DNA from: Mytilus californianus
Taxonomy: Eukaryota; Mollusca; Bivalvia; Mytilida; Mytilidae
Assembly: GCF_021869535.1 (NCBI RefSeq)
Contig: NW_026262701.1
Coordinates: 41,853,278 to 41,917,277 of the forward strand
Length of the DNA stretch: 64,000 nucleotides
Direction of reading: 5' to 3'
Shown here: positions 12,130-24,174 of the stretch, piece after piece
How positions within the stretch are numbered: position 1 is the first letter of the stretch
Layout: every line of letters starts with the position of its first letter
Made by a program: the position numbers and the translations under genes
Notes under the pieces: model-generated
The model's database searches: none
Told to the model about the DNA's origin: nothing
Seen by the model: the letters and a program-made list of their open reading frames with translations, nothing else

Positions 12130-13190
12130 ACAAGTATTACATAAACTTGACATTATCAATGATCCATGTAAATGAGGTCAAGGTCATAAGAACCTAGATA
12201 GATATGTACATTTTACAATCATACCATACACCAAATATTTAAGTTAGCCTATTGCTGAAAGTGTAAAAAAATCCGACCGAATTACGAAAACTGAACATTG
12301 ACCATTGAACAATAAAAATGAGTTCAAGGTCAGATGAATCCTGCTTGACAGACATGTACACATAACAATCATTCCATACACAAAATATGGCGGGCCCTAT
12401 TGCTTACAGTATCTGAGAAATAGACCAAACTGGACAAAATTAACATTGACCAATCAACCATGAAAAAAAGCGAGGTCAGATGAAACCTCCGAGATAGACA
12501 TGTACACCTTATCCAGCCATTCCATACACCAAATACTGCTTATCTATAGCTTATAGCATCTTAGAAAACGACCAAATCACAAAAACTTAACATTGACCAA
12601 TGAACCATGAACATGAGGTCTAGGTAAGATAATACATACCAAACAGATATTTACACCTAAATATAATAGGCACCAAATATAGATGACCTGTTGCTTGTAT
12701 AGTATTTAAGAAACAGACTTATCCAGTAAAGCTAAACATTGACCAATAGACAGTGAAAATGAGGGCAAGGTCAGATGATACCAGACAGACATGTACACCT
12801 TAGTCATTCGATACACCATATATAGTTGACCTATTGCTGATAGTCTTTGAAACAGACCAAAACACAAAAACTTAACATTGACCAATGAACCATGAAAATG
12901 ATGTCTAGGTCAGATGAAACCTGCCAGACTGACGTGTACATCTTACATTCATTCAACACACCAAATATAGTTTGTAGTATCTGAGAAACAAACAATCACG
13001 TAACTTTAACCTCGACTACTAATACAATAAATGAGGTCGAGGTCAGGTGAACACTGTGACACACGAAGACCTAGCTTTCAAGAAACCAAATATAGTTATC
13101 CTATTTCACATAATAAGTGGGAATTTTACGACGACAAAAAAAATAAAAAATAAAAACTGAACGATGAAAATGAGGTCAAGGAGATTGGAC
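12130..13190 (-). repeat. minisatellite array, reverse orientation
   Basis: Diverged repeats of about 130-150 bp with markers AACTTAACATTGACCAATGA, ATGAGGTCAAGGTCAGATGA, GACATGTACACCTTA and ATACACCAAATATAG. These are the reverse complement of the units at 9205-10145 and 17993-18614. The corresponding array in copy B is at 19020-20820, split by an insertion. Confidence 0.75.
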
Positions 13191-15420
13191 ACAATTATGA
13201 CAGACGGAAACTTTGTCACATAAGGCTTCTGAAAACACAGTATGAAGCATTCAGGTCTTCTGCCCTCTGGAATATAAAGCTTTATACGAATAGTTAAAGC
13301 CTCTGCTGACGGATTAAAACCTTCGTCTCGCAGACGAGACAAATAATTAAAACAATGTGTTCCTGTACCGACTGCAGAATTCAAGACTAAGTGCTGCAAA
13401 GCGTTTAACGAAAATCGAACCTTTGACAAACCGTCAGGATTTCCTCTTATCACTTATTGTATTGATTCCGATGCGGATCCAGGATTTTGAAAAAAAAGGA
13501 GGGCAAACTAGGCAAAGTTAGAAGTTGGACATGTAAAAAGTACAAGTGTTAACCATATATGTAGCTCCCTGCTCCTTCCTTAAACCGTCTTTGGGATAGG
13601 TATTTTCCTAACGTGACTAGAGCCTTTTGATTAATTCAAAAAATGTGCTTGTTCAACAATCAAACAAAAAAGTGTTTACTATACTTAAACTGTCATGACT
13701 ATGATTGGTAATGCGAATACAAGCCTGAAAATGTCTATAAAGATTCCAAGAAGACTAGGACAATTAGGAATCCAAAATTTGTTTTGACGTAAAGGAACCC
13801 TTTTACAAATTTGATAAATGGGTGTTCCATATATGTTCCAATGATACATTCATTTTATTATCACAGTAGTTCTTAACACCATTTTGAAAATCTCGACGTG
13901 TCATCTGCAAGAAACGAACTCCATTCCATTAAAAAATAAAAGTTGTTAAGACTAGGACCAAACCTAATACTGTAATAGAGATTTTACTTTTGTTTGCTCC
14001 TATATCAAATATATTATGTTTTCCCGCGCCTTTGCTATTTCCGATCACTTCATAGAATGACAAAAAATGGAGGTTTACATGGAACAAGCATTCTAGCTGT
14101 GAGTATTGCATGGCAATACATAGTCTCCTTCTGGTTAAAAATTCATTGTATTGGAACAAAATTTTAACTTGATCTATAACTTGTCATGGTGTAAACTATA
14201 TAACAATTATCAAGTCAATATCTTCAAGCATGACGAAAAAAAGTGCGGAAAACTGATTATTTCGTCGGTAGGGGACTAATAATGTGACAAGCAACCATTT
14301 GCATTATCAACATTAAGTATCTTCAAAATATATAAGCTGTTTAATAAATGAACACATTTGCAAGAAATTAAAAGCAATACTTATATTGTTCGATTATGCG
14401 TGATATACATGAAAGGAAGTACCTGCGTGTATTTTTTACAAGGCTTGTATCTAAGCTATTTTTTTGTAAAGTAAGCACAATTGCAGCGCTACCATCCTGT
14501 TAATTCAAAGCTGACAGAAACTTACCTTCAATGATTCTCTATAAACAAGGTTTCAATCCAAATTTCTTAAAGTAGTTGCAGCAAAAGATAGTGCATCAAA
14601 AAGAGAGATTATCTGAGGTCAACGTCAAGTAGATAACTAGGATTTGATAATGAGTAGGAAATTAAACGGATAGAAATTAACAAAAGAAAAAGAAATGTCC
14701 CTCTTTTTATAAAGTATTCATTTTCATGAAATACATCCAAGTTCCTTAGAATAAGTTCATGGAAAAGATTAATTTCGAACTTATACATATTATATATGAG
14801 TTTCGTCTAAACCACTCAGTGGCAGTCCATCACTCGACTTAAAACAGTTTGGAGGCCGAATTAAATACGAAGATCCCAAAAGCATTGAAACCGATAATTT
14901 CGAAAAGTCAGGCCAAATACGACTAAAGTAATCAATGTATACCTGGGGTAGAAATGGTTGCTCGTCATATTATTCCATGTAAACAGTATAGGCAAAAGAA
15001 GTGTTAAGTCTTTAATAGAAATATTTTCTAGAAAGTGGTCCAATTTTGTAATTTCTTCTTTGTCGCTTACCCTGCAATGAAGTTTATTGTTACTGTGAAC
15101 ATTTTGCGAAATCAAACGTATACATGTACAAAGTTTGAAGGAAGAACATCTCAGATCGTAACCAGTGAAAAGAACCGTCGCTTCATAAACTGTTCTATCC
15201 GGAAAAGAGAGCCAACACGCAGCCGCTATCGTTCTCAAATGATGACATAATGGTAAAGCAAGTCTTTAAAAGATTTTATAATAGTGGCAGAGATTTTAAG
15301 TCTGTTCAGTCTGCTCTTTGTGGAGCATTAGTGAAGAGAGCGTAGTTCATTTGAGGAGATATCGTAGAATAAGAGAAATTGTGTATCCGACTGGGCAAGA
15401 AAAAAAACGTTTTATTATAG
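13191..15420. other. no gene; duplicated non-coding sequence
   Basis: This is unique-looking sequence shared with copy B (20830-22712). The frames at 13106-13453 and 14861-15238 on - are open in copy A but are shortened or disrupted in copy B (20813-21085 and about 22155-22500), which argues against selection for a protein. A dispersed repeat lies at about 14790-14960. Confidence 0.5.
14790..14960 (+). repeat. dispersed repeat (GTTTCGTCTA.ACCACTC family)
   Basis: Matches 22100-22275 (copy B) and an independent, better-preserved copy at 24740-24965 that adds GGTACACCAGACGCGAGTTTC at its start. Shared pieces are CGACTTAAAACAGT, GAATTAAATACGAAG, AAACCGATAATT and ATCAATGTATGCCTGGG. I recall similar sequence as abundant in mussels, which is a memory-based inference. 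Confidence 0.6.
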
Positions 15421-16302
15421 AGGGTGGTAAAGAGTTATTTTCGTGCAACGTGATCGCAGTTTTTTATTTCACGTTCAACATGTTTTTACTATCTTATTTG
15501 ACGTTCAGTCGTGCAAGACAGGTGCCTCGTTCAACGTGTTCTGCTTATTTAATTTTACGTGCATCGTGATTTTCAAATGCTTATTTTGCGTGTTCGGTGT
15601 TTTTCAAATAAAATTCAAACACTTGGCAGGGATCGTCTAGAAAAAATGGATTCGATTTTGTTTTTTTGATAAAACGGAAAGGCCTTTGATGTTTACAATC
15701 AACTTGTGCTTCTGTTCGTCATTCCAACAAATATGCCCGTTAGATTTTTCTACGAAACAACTTTACATAATGACTTCATATTGATATGATTTTACTTTGT
15801 ATCTCGTAGATACATGCCTCGATCATTACCGATTCTTTGAATATTTTGATAAAATGAAAAGAATGACTTTAAATAGGATCGACATCTTAACAGTGATGAG
15901 CTTTAAAGTGTTTGCACTTTTCATCATCTGTCTGTTCAAACTTCCTATTTCTGATACTTAGCCACGGTTGCTGGTGGTGTGGCTAATATGACAACGTATG
16001 TATTCTTGTTAATAAAGACAATGAAATAGATCAAGAATGCACTTTCGTGTCTGCGGGATATTTGCATTTTAAAAGTTGAGAAGATCGGTATATACTTTTT
16101 TTAAAAGCCGTAAACCGTTTATATCATAAATGTGTATACTAAATCGGGAATATCAAGTAAAACAGAGAGTTTATATATACAGGAAGAGAGTGAATCAGTC
16201 ACAAAAGGTTCACATCAGTCTTTATTTTTCGTGCAACGTTAATGACAGAAATTTTTCACGTTTTCAACGTTTTTTTCAGGCAAGCACCCCCTTTACCACC
16301 CT
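15421..16302. mobile_element. AGGGTGGTAAAG TIR element, copy in A (882 bp)
   Basis: Left end AGGGTGGTAAAG (15421-15432), right end CTTTACCACCCT (16291-16302). Both subterminal zones are rich in a degenerate TTATTT..CGTG / GTGCAACGT motif. The sister copy at 22713-23596 is 884 bp, and a third at 24175-24731 is shorter. Terminal inverted repeats and clustered subterminal motifs fit a non-autonomous DNA transposon; a superfamily cannot be assigned because the target duplication is unclear. Confidence 0.75.
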
Positions 16303-16407
16303 GAGGCTCTTTATAGAACAAAAAATAAACGGTTAAAGCTCAAATGGTCTTGCTGCCGGTTTGTTATTTGAAAGGCCTTGCAAATAGTAATAATAGTATT
16401 TGATATG

Positions 16408-17563
16408 CTATTATTGCGAACCCAATGAAAGTTTTCCACAGTGCCATCTCAGTCTATCTTGACCAGGTATTTAAACTTTTGTAAGTTCACCTGTCCTATT
16501 GAATGAATACAATAGCTATTTTTCTCTGTGTAGTTTATTCACTGGGACCTTTAATTTCTTCTAAGAGAAATCTATCACTCATTGATTAATTTACCTCAGT
16601 AAAAACAATTTCTTATATGTAGATAAAAATACTTTTTTATACTCATTTACTGCGTGTGATGATGTATTTATTCAATATTGATAATATATTTTCATTCAGT
16701 TTAATATAAACATTGATTCAATCATAAAAAGTTGATTTCAAACAAAAGTTTTATCAATGAAATTTGATTTTTTTTTGTCTAGTTATAGAATACATTTAAG
16801 AAGATCTTAATTTGAACATCATAATTTTCAGGTTTTTATTCATGTCAAACAAATTTTTTTTTAAAAGGAACAATGTTGAAAGTTTTGACAGAAATCAACT
16901 TTTTATGATTGAATCAATGTTTATATTAAACTGAATGAAAAAATATTATTATTAATAATAAAAGAGCCTGTAATTCAGTGGTTGTCGTTTGATTATGTGT
17001 TACATATTTGTTTTTTGTTCATTTTTTGTACATAAATTAGGCCGTTAGTTTTCGCGTTTGAATTGTTTTACGTTGTCATTTCGGGGCCTTTTATAGCTGA
17101 CTGTGCGGTATGGGCTTTGCTCATTGTTGAACTTGAAGGCCGCACGGTGACCTATAGTTGTTAATTTCTGTGTCATTTGGTCTCTTGTTGAGAGTTGTCT
17201 CATTGGCAATCATACCACATCTTCTTTTTTTATATTTTATTAATGTTTCAACTTTGCATCACTGTTAACATTCAACCGATTGAAAATATATTATCAATAT
17301 TGAATAAATATAACATCACATGCAGTTTTGAGTATAAAACATGTATTTTCCTCTATTAACAAGATTTTTTTTTACTCAGGTAAATTAATCAATGAGTGAT
17401 AGATTTCTCTTAGAAGAAATTTAAAGGTCCCAGTGAAAAAACTACATGGAGAACAATAGCTATTGTATTTATTCAATAGGACAGGTGAAATTACAAAAGT
17501 TTAAATACCTGGTCAAGATAGAGATGGCACTGTGGAAAACTTTCATTGGGTTCGCAATAATAG
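16408..17563. mobile_element. foldback element with ~290-bp arms
   Basis: The left arm begins CTATTATTGCGAACCCAATG (16408). The right arm (to 17563) ends with its inverse, CATTGGGTTCGCAATAATAG. Arms are similar for roughly 290 bp (to about 16697 and from about 17275). An inner palindrome at about 16692-16942 repeats related sequence, and a retroelement tail occupies 16962-17235. The corresponding place in copy B (about 23672-23682) has no such element, so it inserted after the duplication or was lost from B. The frames at 17446-17643 and 17532-17729 are repeat-derived. Confidence 0.85.
16962..17235 (+). mobile_element. SINE/LINE-tail repeat, near full length
   Basis: Begins AGCCTGTAATTCAGTGGTTG, contains TTAGGCCGTTAGTTTTCGCG and GGTGACCTATAGTTG, and ends at CATACCACATCTTC followed by a T-rich tail. 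It is a longer copy of the family seen at 3684-3787, 38990-39157 and 59155-59405. It is nested in the foldback element, so it landed after it. Confidence 0.8.
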
Positions 17564-17992
17564 GGATTTTTTTAAGGCGATTGTTCTTCCTTTTATATCT
17601 GTTCCTAGTTTTATTATGTCGTTTTTATACAGCTCCAAGATAGCTGCTCCGTATTCCATTCCTGACCTTAACATGGAGTTATGCTGTTTTTCTCACAGCT
17701 TTCTGTGCAATGTCCAAGGTTTCTCGTAGGAATCCCAGATTTTCAGTGTTGATTCAACTTTCCTAGCTTCTTTGTTTAATGGAATGGACCATTTCAATCC
17801 ATGATGATATTTAGAGGACCGTCTTAACCCCCTCTAATATATGGTTGTTCAGAGTGTAGTACTAGTATTTCGAATGCTCATTGTAGCAAGTTATTTTGCA
17901 TTGAATCTCAATCCCCATATTTTGTAGAATGTCCAAGTCATCCGAAGTTTTAGTTATTCTGTATCTATAGGCGATATTCACCAGCGAAATTC

Positions 17993-18614
17993 GGAAGTTT
18001 TTGAGTTTGGGTCTTTTTTTCTAATACTAAATGCAATAGGTCAACTATATTTGGTGTATGGAAATATTTTATGATGCACATGTCAGTCTCGCTGGCTTTT
18101 TTTACCTTGACCTCATTTTCACGGTTCATTGCTCAGTGTTAAGTTTTTGTGTTTTGGTCTGTTTTTCTTAAACTATAAGCAATAGGTCAACTATATTTTT
18201 TGTATAGAAGGATTGTAAGCTGTATATGTCTGTCTGGCAGGTATCATCTGACCTTGACCTCATTTTGTTGGTTCATTGGTCAATGTTAAGTTTTCATGGT
18301 TAAGTTTGTTTCTTAGATACTATAAGCAATAGGTCAACTATATTTAATGCATAGGTTGATTGTAAGGTATACATGTCTGCCTGGAATGGTTCATCTGACC
18401 TTGACCTCATTTTCATGGTTCATTGGTCAATGTTTAGTTTTCTTGGTTAAGTCTGTTTCTTAGAAACTATAGGCAATAGGTCAACTATATTTAGTGTATT
18501 GAATGATTGTAAGGTTGATAGTTGTAGTAAAGCTTTATATTTAGGACTATCAACATAATGTCAATGATTAGTAAAGCAGGTGAGACATTTCAGCGTGTGC
18601 ACTCTTGTTTTGTT
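17993..18614 (+). repeat. minisatellite array between duplication copies
   Basis: About four units in + orientation with GCAATAGGTCAACTATATTT markers, ending in GTAAAGCAGGTGAGACATTT (about 18573) and CACTCTTGTTTTGTTAGG. It is the same family as 9205-10145. It lies exactly between the end of copy A and the start of copy B. Confidence 0.75.
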
Positions 18615-19019
18615 AGGTATTACTGGTCTCGTCATATTAAATGCTGATTAATTCCCTGTCCAGGTTATCAAACCAAAAACTTAAAAATTGGAACCAACTT
18701 ATAAGCTGCTTCTCTGCTAAGCTAGTAGCTTTAAGGAGTAAGAACAAAGACTAGTCTACCTGGAGTAGAAATAACGTGTTCCAATGATCTGTTAATTAGC
18801 AATCTAGCTAGTTCAAAGGCCAGCTATATATGTCGTTCTAGAATCAAGCAAGGTTCATAATCCTATTACATGTTCTCATTTAGAATATGCTATACAGGAT
18901 GTAAAGCATAATTAAACAAAGAGTTTATACAAGCTGAAATGTCTCACCTGCTTTACTTATCATGATTGAATATATTTTGAATGTCTGTTAAATGAAGGTT
19001 TTACTACAAGTTACACATA

Positions 19020-20820
19020 AACTTGACATAATCAATGATCCATGTAAATGAGGTCAAGGTAATTAAAAACCCAGATAGACATGTACATTTTACAATCATA
19101 CCATACAGCAAATATATAAGTTAGCCTATTTATTGCTTAAAGTATAGAAAATTAACCGACCGAATTACGAAAATTGAACATTAACCATTGAACAATACAA
19201 ATGAAGTCAAGGTCAGATAAATACTGCCAGACATACATGTACACCCCATACACCAAATATGGTGGGTCTTATTGCATACAGTATCGGAGAAACAGATCAA
19301 ACGGGAAAAACTTAACATTGACCAATGAACCATGAAAAAAGTCGAGGTCAGCTGAAACATCTGAGATAGACATGTACACCTTATCCAGCCATTCCATACA
19401 CTAAATACTGCTTTTCTATAGCTTATAGTATCTGAGAAATCGACCAAATTACAAAAACTTAACATTGACCAATGAACCATGAACATGGGATCAAGGTAAG
19501 ATGATACAAGCCAAACAGATATTTACACCTAAATATCATAATATGCGACAAATATAGATTAACTGTTGCTTATAGTATCTACGAAACATACTTATCCAGT
19601 AAAGCTAAACATTGACCAATAGACCATGAAAATGAGATCAAGGTCAGATGATACCAGACATACATCGTAGTTGATCGATTGCTTATAGTCTTAAAAAAAT
19701 TCGTAAGGGTTCCGCGGAACCCAGTGTCTCGCCTACTTTTGCTGTTAATCGCAGGCTCAACAAAAATGAGTTAAAAAATTAATAAAAATATTCCTCTCTA
19801 TACTATCTTTTGATTGTAAGTAGCTTCTGTCCAAGTTTGGTAAAAATCCAGGATGGTTTTTGAATCTAATAAATGTTTTTAAAACTTTAACTGCAGACTG
19901 TATGTAAAGTTAACTGGAAGAAAAACTAAGTCCATTTATAAGTAAAATACGGAAAAAATGGAACAAAATTTCCTTCCAGATACTAGCTTTTGATCATAAA
20001 CAAGCTTCTGTCCAAGTGTGGTACAAATCCAGGATAGTTTAAGAAAGTTGTTAAAATTTTAAAAACTTTAACCACAGAGTGAATGTAATGTTAACTGGCA
20101 GAAAAACTAAGTCCATTTATAAGTAAAATACGGAAAAAAAGGGAATTTTTTTTTTACAAAATTTACTTCTGGATACTATCTTATGATCATAAACAAGCTT
20201 CTTTCCAAGTTTGGTAGAAATCCAGGATAGTTTAAGAAAGTTATTAAAATTTCAAAAACTTTAACCACAGAGTGAATGTAATGTTTCCTGGCAGAAAAAC
20301 TAAGTCCATTTATAAGTTAAATACGGAAAAAATGGAATTTATTTTTACAAAATTTACTTTTGAATATAATCTTATGATCATAAACAAGCTTCTGTCCAAG
20401 TTTGGTAGAAATCCAGGATAGTTTAAGAAAGTTATTAAAATTTCAAAAACTTTAACCACAGAGTGAATATTTGTGGACGCCGCCGACGACGACGACGCCG
20501 ACGGAATGTAGGATCGCTATGTCTCGCTTTTTCGACAAAAGTCGAAGGCTCGACAAAAACAGACCAAAACACAAAACTAAACATTTACCAATGAACCATG
20601 AAAATGAGGTCAAGTTCAGATGAAACATGCGAGACTGACATGTACACCTTACATTTATAGATATAACACACTAAATATAGTTAACCTACTGCTTATAGTA
20701 TCTGAGAAACAAACATAGTCACGTAACTTTAACCTTGACTACTAATCCATTAAATGAGGACATGAAGACCTAGCTTGCAAGAAACCCATATACCAAATAT
20801 AGTTCCCCTATTTCACATAA
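19020..20820 (-). repeat. minisatellite array of copy B, interrupted
   Basis: Counterpart of 12130-13190. Units run 19020-19692 and 20559-20820, and the array is split by a 0.87-kb element. Confidence 0.7.
19693..20558 (-). mobile_element. hairpin-ended minisatellite element (HINE/pearl-like)
   Basis: Read on -, the 5' end carries a TTCGAC-TTTT-GTCGAA hairpin (20531-20546) followed by AAAAGCGAGACATAGCGATCC, then a (GAC)-rich stretch and four tandem units of about 181-193 bp. The 3' end has GGCGAGACACTGG and the perfect palindrome GGGTTCCGCGGAACCC (19707-19722). Copy A has an uninterrupted site, GTCTTTGAAACAGACC, where copy B has GTCTT..ACAGACC. Helitron/Helentron relatives carry such terminal hairpins and internal tandem repeats; this class is inferred. 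A + strand relative is at 52663-53582. Confidence 0.75.
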
Positions 20821-21794
20821 TAAGTGGGAATTTTACGACAAAAAAACACCTTTTTTTTCGTGCAATCGCTGAACGATGAAAATGAGGCCTAATTATGACA
20901 GACCGTGAAACTTCGTCACATACGGCATCTGTAAACGAAGTATGAAGCATTCGGGTCTTCTGCCCTCTGGAATATAAAGCTTTATACAAATAGTTGACGG
21001 ATTGTAGACGAAATGAGACAACAGATTCAAAACAATGTGTTCTAATGTACAGACTTGCAGAATTCAAATCGCTTTCAAGACTCACTGCTGCAAAGCATTT
21101 AAAGAAAATCGAACCTTTGACAACCTGTCAGGATTTCCTCTTATCACTTATTGTATTGATTGATTCAGATGCGGATCCAAGATTTTGAGAAAGGGGAGGA
21201 CAAACTAGGCAAAGTTAGAAGTGGGACATGTAAAAAGTCTTAAGTGTTAACCATATATGTAGCTCCACAAGGGGGACCAGGGGCCCAAGCCCCCTCCCTA
21301 AACCGTCTTTGTGATTGGTTTTTTCCTAACGCGACTAGAACCTGTTGATTAATAAAAAATGTGTTTGTTCAACAAACAAAAAAGTGTATACTAAACTTAA
21401 ACTGTCGTGACTATGATTGGTAATGCGAATGCGAGCCTGAAAATGCTTTTAAAAATTGCAAAAGACTGGTACAATTATGAATCCAAAATTTGTTTTGACA
21501 TAAACGAACCCTTTTACAAATTTGATTAATGGGGACAGACGGTTCCATATATATGTTACAATGATACATGTATTTCATTATCACAATCGTTCTTGTAGAC
21601 TCTTTTGAAAATCTCGTGTCATCTGCAGGAAAAGAAATCAATTCCATTAAAAAATAAAAGTTGTTAAGACTGTGATAGAGATTTTACTTTTGTTTGTCCC
21701 TATATGTCAAATATATTATTTTTTTCCACCATTGCCATTTCCAATCACTTCATAGAATTACAAAACATGGAGGTTTACACGGAATAATGTGACA

Positions 21795-21975
21795 AGCAAC
21801 CATATATATAAATAAGAAGATGTGGTATGAGTGCTAATGAGACAACTCTTCATCCAAGTCACAATGTGTAAAAAGTTAACAATTATAGGTCAAAGTACGG
21901 CCTTCAACATGGAGCCTTGGCTCACACAAAACAGCAAGCTATAAAGGGCCCCACAATGCTCAACGCCCAGTGGAC
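21795..21975 (-). mobile_element. SINE/LINE-tail repeat, reverse
   Basis: Reads ATAAATAAGAAGATGTGGTA at its + strand start, the reverse complement of the constant 3' end, then GAGACAACTC, GGTCAAAGTACGGCC and GAGCCTTGGCTCACAC. It is absent at the matching place in copy A. Confidence 0.8.
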
Positions 21976-22712
21976 AACTAGAATTTGATAATGCGTATGA
22001 AACGGATAGAAAAAGAAATGTCCCTCTTTTCATATAATATTCAATTTCATGAAATACATCAAAGTTCCTAAGAATAAGTTCGTGGAAAAGATTAATTTAA
22101 AACTTATATATGTTCGTCTACACCACTCGGTGGCAGTCCCGCGCTCGACTTAAAACAGTTTGAAGGCCGAATTAAATACGAAGATCACAAAAGCATTGAA
22201 AACCGATAATTTCGAAAAGTTATGCCAAATACGACTTAAGTAATCAATGTATGCTTTGGGTAGAAATGGTTGATTGTCACAATATTCCATGTAAACAGTA
22301 TAGACAAAAAATGTCTTTAATAGAAACATTTTATAGAAATGTAATTTCTTCTTTGTCGCTTACCCTGCAATGAAGTTAATTGCTACTGTAAACATTTTGA
22401 GAAATCAAACGTATGTATACATGTAATGAAGTTTGTAGGAAGTACAACTCGGGTCGTAATCCGTGAAAAGAACCGTCGCTTCAGAAACGGTTTTATCCAT
22501 AAAAGAGAGCCAACACGCTTTCGTTCTCAAATGATGACATAATACTGGCAGAGATTTTAAATACAAGGAAAATCAGAACAGTACAGCTTGCAGGGTCTGT
22601 TCAGTCTGCTCTTTGTGGAGCATTGGTGAAGAAAGCGTAGCTCATTTTGAGGAGATATCGTAGAATAAGAGAAATTGTGTATCCGACTGGACAAGTAAAA
22701 AACCTTTTATAT

Positions 22713-23596
22713 AGGGTGGTAAAGCGTTATTTTCGTGCAACGTGATCGCCCGTTTTTTTATTTCACATTCAACGTGTTTTTACTATTTTATTTGACGTTC
22801 AGTCGTGCAAGACAGGTGCCTCGTTCAACGTGTTCTGCTTATTTTATTTTGCGTGCATCGTGATTTTCAAATGCTTATTTTGCGTGTTCGGTGTTTTTCA
22901 AATAAAATTCAAACACTTGGCAGGGATCGTCTAGAAAAAATGGATTCAATTTTGTTTTTTGATCAAACGGAAAGGTCTTTGATGTTTACAATAACTTGTG
23001 CTTCTGTTCGTCATTCCAACAAATATTCCCGTTAGATTTTTCTAAGAAACAACTTTACATAATGACTTCATATTAAGTTAAAATCTGATATGATTTTACT
23101 TTTGTATCTCGTATATACATGCCTCATTACCGATTCTTTGAATATTTTGATAAAATGAAAAGAATGACTTTAAATAGGATCGACATCTTAACAGTGACGA
23201 GCTTTAAAGTGTTTGCACTTTTCATCATCTGTCTGTTCAAACTTCCTATTTCTGATACCTGGCCACGGTTGCTGGTGGTGTGGCTAATATGACAACGTAT
23301 GTATTCTTGTTAATAAAGACAATGAAATAGATCAAGAATACACTTTCGTGTCTGCGGGATATTTGCATTTTAAAAGTTGAGAAGATCGGTATATACTTTT
23401 TTAAAAGCAGTTAACCATTTATATCATAAATGTGTATACTAAATCGGGAATATCAAGTAAAACAGAGAGTTTATATATACAGGAAGAGAGTGAATCAGTC
23501 ACAAAAGGTTCACATGAGTCTTTATTTTTCGTGCAACGTTAATGACAGAAATTATTTCACGTTTTTTTTTCAGGCAAGCACCCCGTTTACCACCCT
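22713..23596. mobile_element. AGGGTGGTAAAG TIR element, copy in B (884 bp)
   Basis: Left AGGGTGGTAAAG (22713-22724), right GTTTACCACCCT (ending 23596). TTTATA occurs immediately outside both ends, a possible target duplication. It is nearly the same as the copy-A element because it was duplicated with the segment. Confidence 0.75.
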
Positions 23597-24174
23597 CTTT
23601 ATAGAACAAAAAATAAACGGTTAAAGCTCAAATGGTCTTGCTGCCAGTTTGTTATTTGAAAGGCCTTGCAAATGGTAATAATTGTTCTTCCTTTATCTGT
23701 TCCTAGTTTTATTATGTCGTTTTTATACGGCTTCAAGATAGCTGCTCCGTATTCCATTCCTGACCTTAACATGGAGTTATGCTGTTTTTCTCACAGCTTT
23801 CTGTGTAATGTCCAAGGTTTCTCGTAGGAATCCCAGATTTCCAGTGTTGATTCAACTTTCCTAGCTTCTTTGTTTAATGGAATGGACCATTTCAATCCAT
23901 GATGATATTTAGGGGTCCGTCTTGAACCCCCTCTAATATATGGTTGTTCAGAGTGTAGTACTAGTATTTCGAATGCTCATTGTAGCAAGTTATTTTGCAT
24001 TGAATCTCCATCCCCATATTTTGTAGAATGTTCAAGTCATCCGAAGTTTTAATTATTCTGTATCTATTGGTGATATTCACCAGCGAAATTCGGACTGTTG
24101 AAGTGACTGTCTAGCAGATCATATATGTGGCAGAGGAAAATCAGTGGTCGTAAAATTCACAGGATATATATACG

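Larger units (their letters stand above)
11867..17992 (+). repeat. segmental duplication, copy A
   Basis: Copy A starts at TTAGGTATTTCTGGTCTCGTC and ends at CAGCGAAATTCGGA. It aligns collinearly with copy B (18615-24094) over all recognisable landmarks: the TGGAGTAGAAATAACGTGTT block, the reversed minisatellite array, AAGCATTCGGGTCTTCTGCC-like sequence, the AGGGTGGTAAAG element, and the TGACCTTAACATGGAGTTATG block. Divergence is a few percent by eye, with indels. Unlike B, A carries the foldback insertion at 16408-17563. No intact gene is recognised in the duplicated unit. Confidence 0.85.
18615..24094 (+). repeat. segmental duplication, copy B
   Basis: Collinear with copy A (11867-17992). 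Differences that stand out: an extra block of about 120 bp at 18840-18960, an inserted hairpin-ended element at 19693-20558, a retroelement tail at 21795-21975, and absence of the foldback element. Homology ends abruptly at CAGCGAAATTCGGA (24094). Confidence 0.85.

Noticed and set aside
13106..13453. 115-codon minus-strand frame in duplication copy A
   Set aside because: The matching region in copy B (20813-21085) is shortened and altered, so no protein is under selection.
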